A stretch of DNA of 8,198 nt from Cryomorphaceae bacterium (lineage in GTDB: Bacteria; Bacteroidota; Bacteroidia; Flavobacteriales; BACL11). The DNA lies in NCBI GenBank assembly GCA_949531795.1, contig CATIQX010000133.1:1-8198 (forward strand), given 5' to 3'. The notes under the pieces are model-generated. The model had not been told where the DNA came from and searched no databases. It saw nothing but the letters and a program-made list of their open reading frames with translations. Below, piece by piece: positions 1 through 6,937 of this stretch (position 1 is its first letter; each line of letters opens with the position of its first letter). The position numbers and the translations under genes are program-made.

Positions 1-1892
1 ATTTCTACAAAATTAGCTGTTGAAGTAAAATGTAAGGTATTTGAAACCGGATTAGGATAGATACGGTTTCCACTTAAAACCAATTGATTTCCCTCAATAG
101 CTAAAATAATAGTTGAAGGTTCAATTTTCACAACTTTATTTAAAGTTGCATTAGCATACCAAATCTTTCCATTTGGACCTATAACAGCGCCCATAATTCC
201 TGGTTCATTTGTTTGTATTCTACCAATTTCAATTGCAGGAATAGTATTTACATCATAAAAAATAATATCACCATTACTATGGTCTGTAACCACTAAGCTA
301 TTGTCAATAATATCAATTCCTGCTGGCTGAATTAAACCTGTTATGACAACTTCTTCCCAAGCAAAACCAGTCATCTTTTGATATTCAGCTAGAACTTCTT
401 GTTGTAAAAATGAAGATGGTGCTGGAATAGCTGTTCCAGTTCTAATGTCTAATCGCAATACTCTTTGATTTCCGCCATCAACAAAATATAACCACTTTTT
501 ATCTTCATCTAATACTAAATGATTTACAATATCATGATTAATAGCGCTAAGCCCTAAACCTTGATATCTTATTAGTTTTCCATCATCATGATCAGAATTT
601 CCAGGGCCATGATCCTCTGCAAAATCATAACGAACTATATCATTACTATAATCATCATAAACCCAAAAAACATTATCTTTTTCAGAGGCAATTCCCATTG
701 AGTATGGACTTGCATGTAACATATCTAAATGAGATCCATTAGTTCCAGGCCCTGCATCTTTAGCATAAATTAAAGGATCTGAAGACCATAATGTAGGACC
801 TGTAAAGGAATTTCCACCATGATTAGCATCTAAGACAGAAGTTGAAGTTGCAAAATTACCATTATCACTAAATGCAATTCCTGAAGGCAAAGACATAAAA
901 TGCCATGCATTTCCATCTTGCTCCCAAAGTTCGATTTGAGAAGTCATTGCAGGGTTTGTCACTTTTACCGTGCTACCTCCTGAGTTTTCAGTTCCTGTAT
1001 TTGTAATCCATAAATCTCCATTAGGATGAAAATCTAAATCTCTAGGTTGATCAATTTGATTACTAGAGTTTACTATAACATCAAATGTAAAAGTATTGTT
1101 AAGTGAAGTATAAGAGGGAATAATATTTGGAATAGGATCCTTAACATTAATTGTTTTTATTAAATTATCATTTGACGGCACTGCATCTACCCCTTGTCCA
1201 TTGATATTGGAAATCCATAGCTCAACAGTATAGGCTCCTGTTGAAGGTGGTGTCCATACTGTAGGATGAATAAAGTCATATGATGTAAGGGCATAAATAT
1301 TTAATCCAGATAAATTTTGATTAACGACAGTACCCCCATTAATTGTATAACTTACATCCATAGAATTAATAGTATTTGATCCTAAATTTTTAATTTTTGC
1401 TTCTAAATTAATGTTCTCCGCTAAAATGTAGGATGGAGTTTTAATTTCTAACATCGCCCCATCAATTGGAGGAGGAGGGACTACAGTGAAGACAAATGTT
1501 TCACTAGTTGAAGCTGCAGAAAAATTATACATAGGCCAAGAACCAATATTAGTAATGAAAGTAGCTCCTCCATCACCATAACTATCACGTGATATAATAT
1601 CATAACTAGCACCATCCACTAAGCACCAAGGACCTTCAAAAATTACAGTATTATCAGCATAACCTCCAGAATTTACATTGTTAGCATTACAACCAACATT
1701 ATTATTACCTCCGATAAAAAGTGAAGCAGAACTACCACAATTAATTCCTGTTGGTGCTAACTCCCAATAAACTTCAAAACCCCAATTGTCTGTACTTACA
1801 TCAATGGTAACTTCTGTTTGCCCTGTTGGACATTGCGCAAAAACAGAAAGGGATAAAAGTAATAGACCAACTGTGAAATAAAATTTATTCAT
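1..1892 (-). CDS. T9SS-secreted NHL-type beta-propeller protein, C-terminus cut by window edge
   Basis: An open frame runs from ATG at 1890-1892 to the left edge without a stop (630 complete residues). Residues 1-20 form a signal peptide: a short basic start, a Leu-rich core and a VFAQ cleavage region. Q20 precedes C21, so this is not a lipobox. Residues 21-138 are an N-terminal domain with four cysteines (C21, C52, C68, C90) and a DSYGDGG motif (103-109) of a kind often seen in Bacteroidota exoproteins. A PPPP hinge (139-142) leads to a CARDB-like Ig domain (about 144-250). Six propeller blades follow, with NHL-like starts near residues 283, 336, 396, 457, 523 and 567, such as PRDLDFHPNGDLWITN and PAGIDI. 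From about 608 the YPNPVSNTLHF motif marks a type A Por sorting domain, of which roughly the last 50-60 residues are missing. Export across the outer membrane by type IX secretion is therefore well supported. The propeller's ligand or activity is unknown; I see no catalytic motif. Confidence 0.9.
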   Translation of the reverse strand, partial: MNKFYFTVGLLLLSLSVFAQCPTGQTEVTIDVSTDNWGFEVYWELAPTGINCGSSASLFIGGNNNVGCNANNVNSGGYADNTVIFEGPWCLVDGASYDIISRDSYGDGGATFITNIGSWPMYNFSAASTSETFVFTVVPPPPIDGAMLEIKTPSYILAENINLEAKIKNLGSNTINSMDVSYTINGGTVVNQNLSGLNIYALTSYDFIHPTVWTPPSTGAYTVELWISNINGQGVDAVPSNDNLIKTINVKDPIPNIIPSYTSLNNTFTFDVIVNSSNQIDQPRDLDFHPNGDLWITNTGTENSGGSTVKVTNPAMTSQIELWEQDGNAWHFMSLPSGIAFSDNGNFATSTSVLDANHGGNSFTGPTLWSSDPLIYAKDAGPGTNGSHLDMLHASPYSMGIASEKDNVFWVYDDYSNDIVRYDFAEDHGPGNSDHDDGKLIRYQGLGLSAINHDIVNHLVLDEDKKWLYFVDGGNQRVLRLDIRTGTAIPAPSSFLQQEVLAEYQKMTGFAWEEVVITGLIQPAGIDIIDNSLVVTDHSNGDIIFYDVNTIPAIEIGRIQTNEPGIMGAVIGPNGKIWYANATLNKVVKIEPSTIILAIEGNQLVLSGNRIYPNPVSNTLHFTSTANFVE

Positions 1893-1914
1893 TATTGTAA
1901 TTTTAATTATATGA

Positions 1915-1922
1915 CAAAAATA
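1915..1922 (-). promoter_or_regulatory. candidate -7 promoter box for the T9SS protein gene
   Basis: Read on the minus strand this is TATTTTTG, an exact match to the Bacteroidota -7 consensus TAnnTTTG. It lies 22 nt upstream of the ATG at 1892, in the 80-bp gap after the methyltransferase gene. No TTG/TTTG -33 element is found at the usual spacing; the nearest TTG upstream is about 28 nt away. In DNA this AT-rich the match could be chance, but its position suits an independent promoter for the exoprotein gene. Confidence 0.4.
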
Positions 1923-1960
1923 TAACAATATATGTGTTATTTATCTAATTCAATAAATAA

Positions 1961-1974
1961 AAGAATTAATTCTT
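1961..1974 (-). terminator. 14-bp palindrome at the end of the operon, weak terminator candidate
   Basis: AAGAATTAATTCTT is a perfect palindrome that overlaps the stop codon of the methyltransferase gene (1973-1975). On the minus-strand transcript it could fold into a 5-bp AAGAA/TTCTT stem with a TTAA loop, followed by a T-rich TTATTTATT tract. The stem has only one G-C pair, so it would be a weak intrinsic terminator. The position, at the end of the operon and before the next gene, is the main argument. An AT-rich chance palindrome is equally possible. Confidence 0.25.
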
Positions 1975-2581
1975 ATTCATTCATCTTCTGAAAGACTAAA
2001 AATATAAAACTCTGGAACGTTCTAAATGGGGTTATATGATTGCACTTAAAAGATCTTATCATGCTAAAATTAAAAGAGAAAAAAGCTTGTATATCATTCT
2101 TAGTATAATTGCATATTTCCAATCCACTGCATTTACTTGGTCCCTCTTCAGAAAAAGTAGCTAAAATAAAATAACTATCAACAGATGAATTCAATAATTT
2201 ACGATAATTTTCTTTATCTTTCTGTCTAATTAAGAAATGAAACACTGCCCTATCGTGCCAAATAACATAATCTTGATTTGTAGAAAATTTAGTAATATCA
2301 GCTACTATCCATTTTACTTTTTCAGCCAACTTACCTAATCGTTTCTTTGCTCTATCAATTGCATTTTTAGAAATATCTAAAACTGTAATATCTGTATACC
2401 CTAAATCTAGTAAATTATCAACTAAAAATCCATCTCCTCCTCCTACATCAATAATAGCATCATTCTTATTTTCAGTAACTTGCATAATTAATTCCAAAGA
2501 ATTTGTTGGTTTTTTTTGAAACCAACTTACTTCATGCATGTCTTTATTTGCGTATATATTTTCCCAATGATACTTACCCAT
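1973..2581 (-). CDS. class I SAM-dependent methyltransferase, last gene of the operon
   Basis: This 202-residue protein has a Rossmann methyltransferase core. SAM motif I is IIDVGGGDG (43-51), the acidic end of strand beta2 is D69 in VLDIS, VADIT (93-97) is motif III-like, and WHDRAVFHFL (108-117) lies at the motif IV position. The N-terminus (HWENIY...EVSWFQKKPTNSLELI, 5-32) and the later GPSKCSGLEICNY (147-159) match a widespread bacterial family distantly similar to small protein- and thiol-methyltransferases; the substrate of this family is not known to me. The conserved Cys151 in KCSGL is notable. The ATG begins 3 nt after the stop of the persulfide dioxygenase gene, so the two are almost certainly co-transcribed. 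A role in sulfur metabolism, such as S-methylation of sulfide or a thiol, is an inference from this position only. Protein methylation is an alternative. No membrane segment or signal peptide is present. Confidence 0.87.
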   Translation of the reverse strand: MGKYHWENIYANKDMHEVSWFQKKPTNSLELIMQVTENKNDAIIDVGGGDGFLVDNLLDLGYTDITVLDISKNAIDRAKKRLGKLAEKVKWIVADITKFSTNQDYVIWHDRAVFHFLIRQKDKENYRKLLNSSVDSYFILATFSEEGPSKCSGLEICNYTKNDIQAFFSFNFSMIRSFKCNHITPFRTFQSFIFLVFQKMNE

Positions 2582-2584
2582 ATT

Positions 2585-3988
2585 TTATAAAGTTGTAGTA
2601 CAGATAAAATCAGATAAAGGAATAGCTGTTTCTTTAATAGCATCAAAACCTCCTTCAACATTAATTACATTATTAATACCTTGTTTTTTTAGCAATGAAA
2701 TAGCAATAACTGATCGATAACCTTTTGCACAGTGCAAAAAATTATAATTTAATTTAGACAATATATCATGATGATTATCCATATTACTTAAAGGAAATAA
2801 CTCAGAACCGCTAATATGATGACTATTGTATTCGTTTACTTTACGTACATCAACAATATGAATAGAATTATCTTTCGCATAAATGCTGGAAAATTCTTCA
2901 GCTGAAATAGAATATATAGTATGCAAATCATTTGCATCCCAAGTATTAATACCACCCTGCAAATGCCCAAGTATATTGTCAAAACCAACACGAGATAATC
3001 TAGTAGCTGTCTCATGCAATCTATCCTTATCACACACCAATAAAATTGGTGTTTCAACGGACATGATAATAGCACCTACCCAAGGAGCAAAACCTCCATC
3101 AATACCTATAAAAATAGAATTTGGAATAAAACCTTTTACAAATTCTTTTTGATGACGAACATCTAAAATAATTGTATTTTTATTTGCTGAAAGTTTTTTA
3201 AAATCCGCTAATAAAAGAGGGTTTATAGCTTTTTTAATAACAACATTAGCAGAGGAAGGCCCTTGAATATTTAACCTAACATTTTCAGAAAAATAAGCTG
3301 GTGGAGGCAAAATTCCATCCATTAATTCATTTATAAACTCGTGCTTAGTCATATCAGCACGCAAAGCATAATTAGTCGCTTTTTCATGCCCAATAGTTCC
3401 AACTGTTTCCGTACTCATGTTTTTCCCACAAGCCGAACCAGCTCCATGCCCAGGATAAATAATTACGTCATCCGATAAAGGCATTATTTTTGCTCTTAAG
3501 CTGTCAAATAAATTTCCTGCTAAGTCTTGTTCAGTTATTTCTGATTTCTGTGCTAAATCAGGCCTACCTACATCTCCTAAAAACAAGGTGTCACCTGAAA
3601 AAATAGCTTTATCTTCTCCTTTTTCATCACTTAATAAGTAACAAGAGCTCTCCATAGTATGCCCTGGTGTATGCAAGACTTTAATTTTTATATCTCCAAT
3701 TTCAAACACTTGATTATCTTCAGCAATAATAGATTTAAAATCAGTTTTTGCTGTAGGTCCAAATACAATTTGAGATCCTGTTTGTTTTGCTAAACTAAGG
3801 TGTCCACTTACAAAGTCTGCATGGAAATGCGTTTCAAAAACATATTTAATTTTCGCTCCTCTTTCTGATGCCATTTCAATATAAGCCCCAACTTCTCTTA
3901 AAGGATCAATTACAGCAGCTTCACCATTACTTTCAATATAATAAGCTCCCTGAGACAAACAGTTTGTGTAAATCTGTTCAACTTTCAT
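2585..3988 (-). CDS. CstB-like persulfide dioxygenase (MBL fold) fused to two rhodanese domains
   Basis: The protein has 467 residues from the chosen start. Residues 1-240 are a metallo-beta-lactamase fold of the ETHE1/CstB type: THFHADF (53-59), PGHT with H110, SGDTLF with D133 and YPGHG with H181. By homology to ETHE1 the mononuclear Fe(II) ligands are H54, H110 and D133; F59 replaces the second-metal His of hydrolytic members. C187 in GAGSACGK corresponds to the reactive MBL-domain Cys described for CstB. The first rhodanese domain (about 262-358) has a degenerate loop, C319-DKDR, lacking the CxxGxR pattern. The second (about 362-460) has an intact loop CAKGYRS with C420. Predicted activity is oxidation of low-molecular-weight or protein persulfide to sulfite and/or thiosulfate in the cytoplasm. 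An in-frame ATG at 4021 would add 11 residues (MGNGCCSEKIN), but it lies inside the rhodanese gene and is absent from typical family starts, which resemble MKVEQIYT. ATG 3988 leaves a 2-nt gap after the rhodanese stop. Confidence 0.93.
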   Translation of the reverse strand: MKVEQIYTNCLSQGAYYIESNGEAAVIDPLREVGAYIEMASERGAKIKYVFETHFHADFVSGHLSLAKQTGSQIVFGPTAKTDFKSIIAEDNQVFEIGDIKIKVLHTPGHTMESSCYLLSDEKGEDKAIFSGDTLFLGDVGRPDLAQKSEITEQDLAGNLFDSLRAKIMPLSDDVIIYPGHGAGSACGKNMSTETVGTIGHEKATNYALRADMTKHEFINELMDGILPPPAYFSENVRLNIQGPSSANVVIKKAINPLLLADFKKLSANKNTIILDVRHQKEFVKGFIPNSIFIGIDGGFAPWVGAIIMSVETPILLVCDKDRLHETATRLSRVGFDNILGHLQGGINTWDANDLHTIYSISAEEFSSIYAKDNSIHIVDVRKVNEYNSHHISGSELFPLSNMDNHHDILSKLNYNFLHCAKGYRSVIAISLLKKQGINNVINVEGGFDAIKETAIPLSDFICTTTL

Positions 3989-3990
3989 GT

Positions 3991-4266
3991 TTATTTTTTC
4001 TGAGCAGCAACCATTTCCCAACCCCCTCCATTATGTACATCATCACAACCCTGAGCATGTAAAAAATCTGTAGCTTGACCACTTCTTCCTCCAGAAAGAC
4101 AACATAAAACTAAAGGCTGCATCCCCTTTAACTCCGTCATTCTATCAACTACTTCATTTAAAGGTATATTTATGGAACCATGAACATTACCTTCTAAAAA
4201 TTCTGCTTCTGTTCTTACATCCACAATAGTCGTTGCCTTATCATTAATTAATTCGTTTAAATTCAT
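3991..4266 (-). CDS. single-domain rhodanese (sulfurtransferase)
   Basis: This 91-residue cytoplasmic protein is one complete rhodanese domain. It has the conserved IVDVRTEAEF (14-23), a GSINIPL segment (30-36), the active-site loop CLSGGRS with catalytic C56 (an adjacent C55 is also present), and a C-terminal GGGW (80-83). The loop fits CxxGxRS, so it should carry a persulfide on C56 and pass sulfane sulfur to an acceptor. Length is normal for GlpE/PspE-like single-domain members. The ATG starts 3 nt after the histidine kinase stop and the gene ends 2 nt before the CstB-like gene, so a functional pairing with the persulfide dioxygenase is likely, the two acting as sulfur donor and consumer. 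The physiological acceptor (cyanide, sulfite, thioredoxin or other) cannot be told from sequence. Confidence 0.93.
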   Translation of the reverse strand: MNLNELINDKATTIVDVRTEAEFLEGNVHGSINIPLNEVVDRMTELKGMQPLVLCCLSGGRSGQATDFLHAQGCDDVHNGGGWEMVAAQKK

Positions 4267-4269
4267 TAT

Positions 4270-5508
4270 TTATTTTTTAAAAATTATTTTAAATTGATGC
4301 TCACTAAAATAAGAGTAAGCAATTTTAAAAGTATATAACTCACAGATCCTCTGTACAATTGAAAGCCCAATACCAAGATTTTTTTTACTATTCTCACTCC
4401 TTACAAATCTTTTAAATATGTCATTTTTAGAAAATGAAAGTGGAGATCCACTATTAGAAATAATCAAAATATTATCACTTAAGTGAACACGCAAAACACC
4501 TCCACTTATATTGTGTATAATAGCATTTTTAATTAGATTAATTATTAAGGTTTCTGCCAAATAAGGATTCATATAGACATGAGTAATTTCTAACAAGTCC
4601 AAATCTAAAATCAAATCCTTTTCTTGAATTGCAGCATCAAAAAGCTGTAGCTTTTCTTTGATTAAATTATTTAAAGAAAAGGATATCCCCTGGTTATAAA
4701 AACGATTATCAATTTTGGTGAGAAAAATAAGTGCTTGATTGATTTTTGAAAGTCGGTTGGTTGTTTCCAAAAGTAATGCTAATTGCTCCATCTGTTCTTT
4801 AGAAAGATTATCTGCTTGCATTAGCTCATCTGCTTTAGAACTTATAATTGCTAAAGGTGTTTGTAGTTCATGTGATACATTTTCAGTGTATTCTTTCTGC
4901 GCTTCAAAGTCATTATAAATTTGAGTAGCCATTTTCTCAAATACTTCATTAAGTTTTTTTATTTCCTGAACCTCAGCAGTCTCAAGAGATAAAGTTTGTA
5001 ATTTGCTAAGCTCAAAATCTTCTAGCTTACGGATAGTACTGTAGAAAACACTAAGTGCACTTTTAATAGAATGCCTGTTTACAAAAAACATAATTAGAAA
5101 AAAAAGCATAGCAAAACCCACGTTCATAATTACAATTTTCTTAATAAGTGAATCACTTTGACTTTGGTTTTGCAAAATACTTACATTGTAATATTGTTTG
5201 TCTAATAAATAAGAGAATTGTAATTTACGATAAAGAATGTAAGAATCATTTACGATTAAGACAGTATCTGAAAAAGAATATTCTATTTTTTTATCAGTAA
5301 TTTGAATAAATACTAATTTGGATGTTAAATCAGAAATTTTATTTTTATCAGCATTATTAAAAAACTCCTTTTGCTGTTGTAATAATCGGCTTTGTAAATC
5401 CTCAGCAATAATGTTACGGACTGAGAAATACATAGCGACACTTCCTAAAAGAAAGAAAATGACTGAAGCGGAAATAAAATTAAGAGAAGTTTTAGTTAAT
5501 AATTTCAT
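4270..5508 (-). CDS. membrane sensor histidine kinase of a two-component system
   Basis: The protein has 412 residues. Two membrane helices (about 11-33 and 123-144) flank a periplasmic sensor region of about 90 residues (34-122) that contains no cysteine and no domain I recognise. A linker (145-200) leads to the dimerisation/phosphoacceptor helix with H213 in HELQTPL. The ATP-binding domain has an N box NLIKNAI (324-330), a G1-like SNSGSPL (351-357) with Asn in place of the usual Asp, an F box around IFKRF (364-368) and a G2 box LGIGLSIVQRI (378-388). Asn at G1 is common in related Bacteroidota kinases, so activity is expected. The ATG shares an ATGA with the response regulator stop (4-nt overlap), which implies translational coupling and a cognate pair. 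Its signal is unknown. The only cysteine (C389) sits in the catalytic domain, so thiol-based sensing by the periplasmic part is unlikely. Confidence 0.95.
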   Translation of the reverse strand: MKLLTKTSLNFISASVIFFLLGSVAMYFSVRNIIAEDLQSRLLQQQKEFFNNADKNKISDLTSKLVFIQITDKKIEYSFSDTVLIVNDSYILYRKLQFSYLLDKQYYNVSILQNQSQSDSLIKKIVIMNVGFAMLFFLIMFFVNRHSIKSALSVFYSTIRKLEDFELSKLQTLSLETAEVQEIKKLNEVFEKMATQIYNDFEAQKEYTENVSHELQTPLAIISSKADELMQADNLSKEQMEQLALLLETTNRLSKINQALIFLTKIDNRFYNQGISFSLNNLIKEKLQLFDAAIQEKDLILDLDLLEITHVYMNPYLAETLIINLIKNAIIHNISGGVLRVHLSDNILIISNSGSPLSFSKNDIFKRFVRSENSKKNLGIGLSIVQRICELYTFKIAYSYFSEHQFKIIFKK

Positions 5509-6194
5509 GCTACTGTAAATTTATAACCTACACCATAAACATTTTTAATATAATCATCTCCACCACTATTTGTAATTTTCTTTTTTAAATTTTTAATATG
5601 AGTATAAACTACATCATCAGTAAAACCGTAGTCTATATAGCTAGAAGACATAAACTCTCCTAAAGTAGTTTTGGAAATCACTCTATTAGGATTAGAAAAA
5701 AAGTATAAAAGCAAACCAAACTCTTTACCTGTTAGGTCAACTATTTTTCCGTGAATTAATGTTCGCATTTCTTCAGGAAATAAAGTGATTTCATTAATGG
5801 TTAATTGCTGATTATCCTCTAAATTAAATCTTCTTATAACTGATTTTAGACGAGCATTCAGTTCAGAAAAGAAGAAAGGTTTGGTAAGATAATCATCCGC
5901 TCCTAATTCTAAACCTTGAATTTTTTTTTCCAAAGCATCTTTGGCTGAAACAATAATTAAGCCAATTTCAATTTTAGTATTTTTTATTTCTTTTATCAAG
6001 GATATCCCATCTCCGTCAGGCAAACCTAAATCTAAAAGTACTGCAGTAAATCTCTCTTGTTTCAATAGCTTCTTTGCAGTCTTTAAATCCTTAGCATGGA
6101 AAGGAAAAAATCCATTTTCTGATAAAGAAGAAATAGTTGACTTAGCTAATTCTAATTCATCCTCAATTACAAGTATTTTATGTTTTTTAAGCAT
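5505..6194 (-). CDS. OmpR/PhoB-family response regulator
   Basis: This 229-residue transcription factor has a receiver domain (about 5-122) with the acidic pair E11-D12, phosphoacceptor D55 in LLDLGLPDGDG, S83 at the switch position and K105 in LTKP. A winged-helix DNA-binding domain of the Trans_reg_C type follows (about 128-227), including LTGKEFGLLLYF (154-165), the recognition-helix region DDVVYTHIKNLKKK (193-206) and the wing signature VYGVGYKF (219-226). All phosphotransfer residues are present. The gene starts 8 nt inside the end of the four-helix membrane protein gene and overlaps its kinase gene by 4 nt. The family normally binds direct repeats with a helical-turn period, and such a repeat lies at the operon promoter (7189-7207). 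Autoregulation is therefore a reasonable inference. The protein contains no cysteine. Confidence 0.96.
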   Translation of the reverse strand: MLKKHKILVIEDELELAKSTISSLSENGFFPFHAKDLKTAKKLLKQERFTAVLLDLGLPDGDGISLIKEIKNTKIEIGLIIVSAKDALEKKIQGLELGADDYLTKPFFFSELNARLKSVIRRFNLEDNQQLTINEITLFPEEMRTLIHGKIVDLTGKEFGLLLYFFSNPNRVISKTTLGEFMSSSYIDYGFTDDVVYTHIKNLKKKITNSGGDDYIKNVYGVGYKFTVA

Positions 6195-6630
6195 TCCTAA
6201 ACATATTCATAGTGATTGAAATAAAGATAAGCACAAATGATAAACCAAAATACAAAAGGTTCTTTTTAAACTTCTGTCTAACATCTTCCAAGTTCTTAGC
6301 ATATACTAAACCCAAATGCCCAAATATTATAGCAAATAGCATGAGTATAGCATGTTCAACTGCCCAAAAACGAGCTGAGAAATAAGCATTTGCATTTGCC
6401 TGAGTGATTAAAACCTCCAGTTTATTAATATAAATAGCATAAAGAAGAACACCTAGAATAAGCTCCAAATATAAAAATATAACTGCAATAATTGGCAACC
6501 TTATATCATGTAACGCAGAAAAATTAACTTTTCGTAACACTCCAAAAACCGAACGTATTACTATATAAATCGACAATAAAATTAATAAAATACTAATAAC
6601 AATATGTGAAATAAGGATAGCTGAATACAT
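6187..6630 (-). CDS. four-helix membrane protein, 'cytochrome B'-like family of Bacteroidota
   Basis: The protein has 147 residues with four hydrophobic helices at about 4-28, 46-69, 88-111 and 125-144, short loops and no signal peptide. Histidines fall at H9 in the first helix and at H93 and H105 in the third (RFWAVEHAILMLFAIIFGHLG). The layout matches, from memory, a Bacteroidota family of small four-helix proteins often labelled 'cytochrome B', with an N-terminal H, an (R)F...EH motif in helix 3 and an AK...K loop after it. Heme binding by these histidines is inferred, not shown. The residue I would expect as His in helix 2 is replaced here (YLELILG). The gene overlaps the response regulator by 8 nt, so it may supply redox input or act in the same response. 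Which side the helices face and whether heme is bound remain open. Confidence 0.85.
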   Translation of the reverse strand: MYSAILISHIVISILLILLSIYIVIRSVFGVLRKVNFSALHDIRLPIIAVIFLYLELILGVLLYAIYINKLEVLITQANANAYFSARFWAVEHAILMLFAIIFGHLGLVYAKNLEDVRQKFKKNLLYFGLSFVLIFISITMNMFRNA

Positions 6631-6663
6631 GGTGTAAAAATACGAAAGAAAATGATTTGTATA

Positions 6664-6894
6664 TTATTCCACTAAGAAGCCTTTATGAGGCTTTAAACTT
6701 TGTCGTAAGTCGTTTACCAAGTCTTTAGCTACAATCATAAAAGCTATAGCAATAAATTCAGTTTGCTCCTCTGTCCCAAACTCTATGACATCAACCTTCT
6801 CTTTATGTGAATACTCCTTTAAATGCATCAAATGATGTTCTGCAGTTTTCAATGCCCCTTCCCCACTGAAGATCCATACTAATTTAGCTTTCAT
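6664..6894 (-). CDS. 76-residue His-rich conserved hypothetical protein
   Basis: This small soluble protein has no signal peptide, no membrane segment and no cysteine. It alternates predicted strands and helices: a beta strand at 2-9 (KAKLVWIF), a SGEGALKTAEHHLMHL segment (10-25) with H20, H21 and H24, a strand at 33-39, a TEFIAIAFMIVAK helix/strand (45-57) and a C-terminal LKPHKGFLVE containing H70. I recall similar short proteins in flavobacteria but know no function or domain name. The ferredoxin-like alternation suggests a small alpha/beta fold. The clustered histidines could bind a metal, which is an inference only. It lies 33 nt upstream of the four-helix membrane gene and 43 nt downstream of the 64-residue gene, in the same direction. 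The single plausible ATG follows an A-rich stretch typical of Bacteroidota leaders. Confidence 0.72.
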   Translation of the reverse strand: MKAKLVWIFSGEGALKTAEHHLMHLKEYSHKEKVDVIEFGTEEQTEFIAIAFMIVAKDLVNDLRQSLKPHKGFLVE

Positions 6895-6937
6895 ATAATT
6901 TATTTTTTTAAAATAACAATAATCTAATTCTTAGCCG

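Noticed and set aside
1830..1836. Lipoprotein lipobox at C21 of the T9SS protein
   Set aside because: The residue before C21 is Gln, which signal peptidase II does not accept; VFA-Q is a usual signal peptidase I site in Bacteroidota, and the protein carries a T9SS sorting domain.
2836..3075. Minus-strand frame of 79 codons within the rhodanese region of the CstB-like gene
   Set aside because: It is out of frame with the clear rhodanese domains, and its hydrophobic Leu/Ile/Cys-rich composition is typical of a shifted AT-rich frame.
2883..3152. Plus-strand open frame of 89 codons inside the CstB-like gene
   Set aside because: It lies antisense to a strongly conserved enzyme, its translation resembles no protein, and it has no promoter or leader; it is a by-product of the codon pattern on the other strand.
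3868..4062. Plus-strand frame of 64 codons over the rhodanese/CstB junction
   Set aside because: It covers the conserved N-terminus and C-terminus of two minus-strand genes and has low-complexity content.
5318..5518. Plus-strand frame of 66 codons across the kinase start
   Set aside because: It is antisense to the kinase N-terminus and to the ATGA junction with the regulator; no similarity or signal supports it.
5941..6219. Plus-strand frame of 92 codons opposite the response regulator
   Set aside because: The opposite strand encodes an intact receiver domain with all phosphorylation residues; the plus-strand translation shows no recognisable pattern.
6664..6894. DsrE/TusD-like sulfur-relay protein as an identity for the 76-residue protein
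   Set aside because: Attractive in a sulfur operon, but the protein has no cysteine at all, is shorter than DsrE-family members and lacks their motif pattern.
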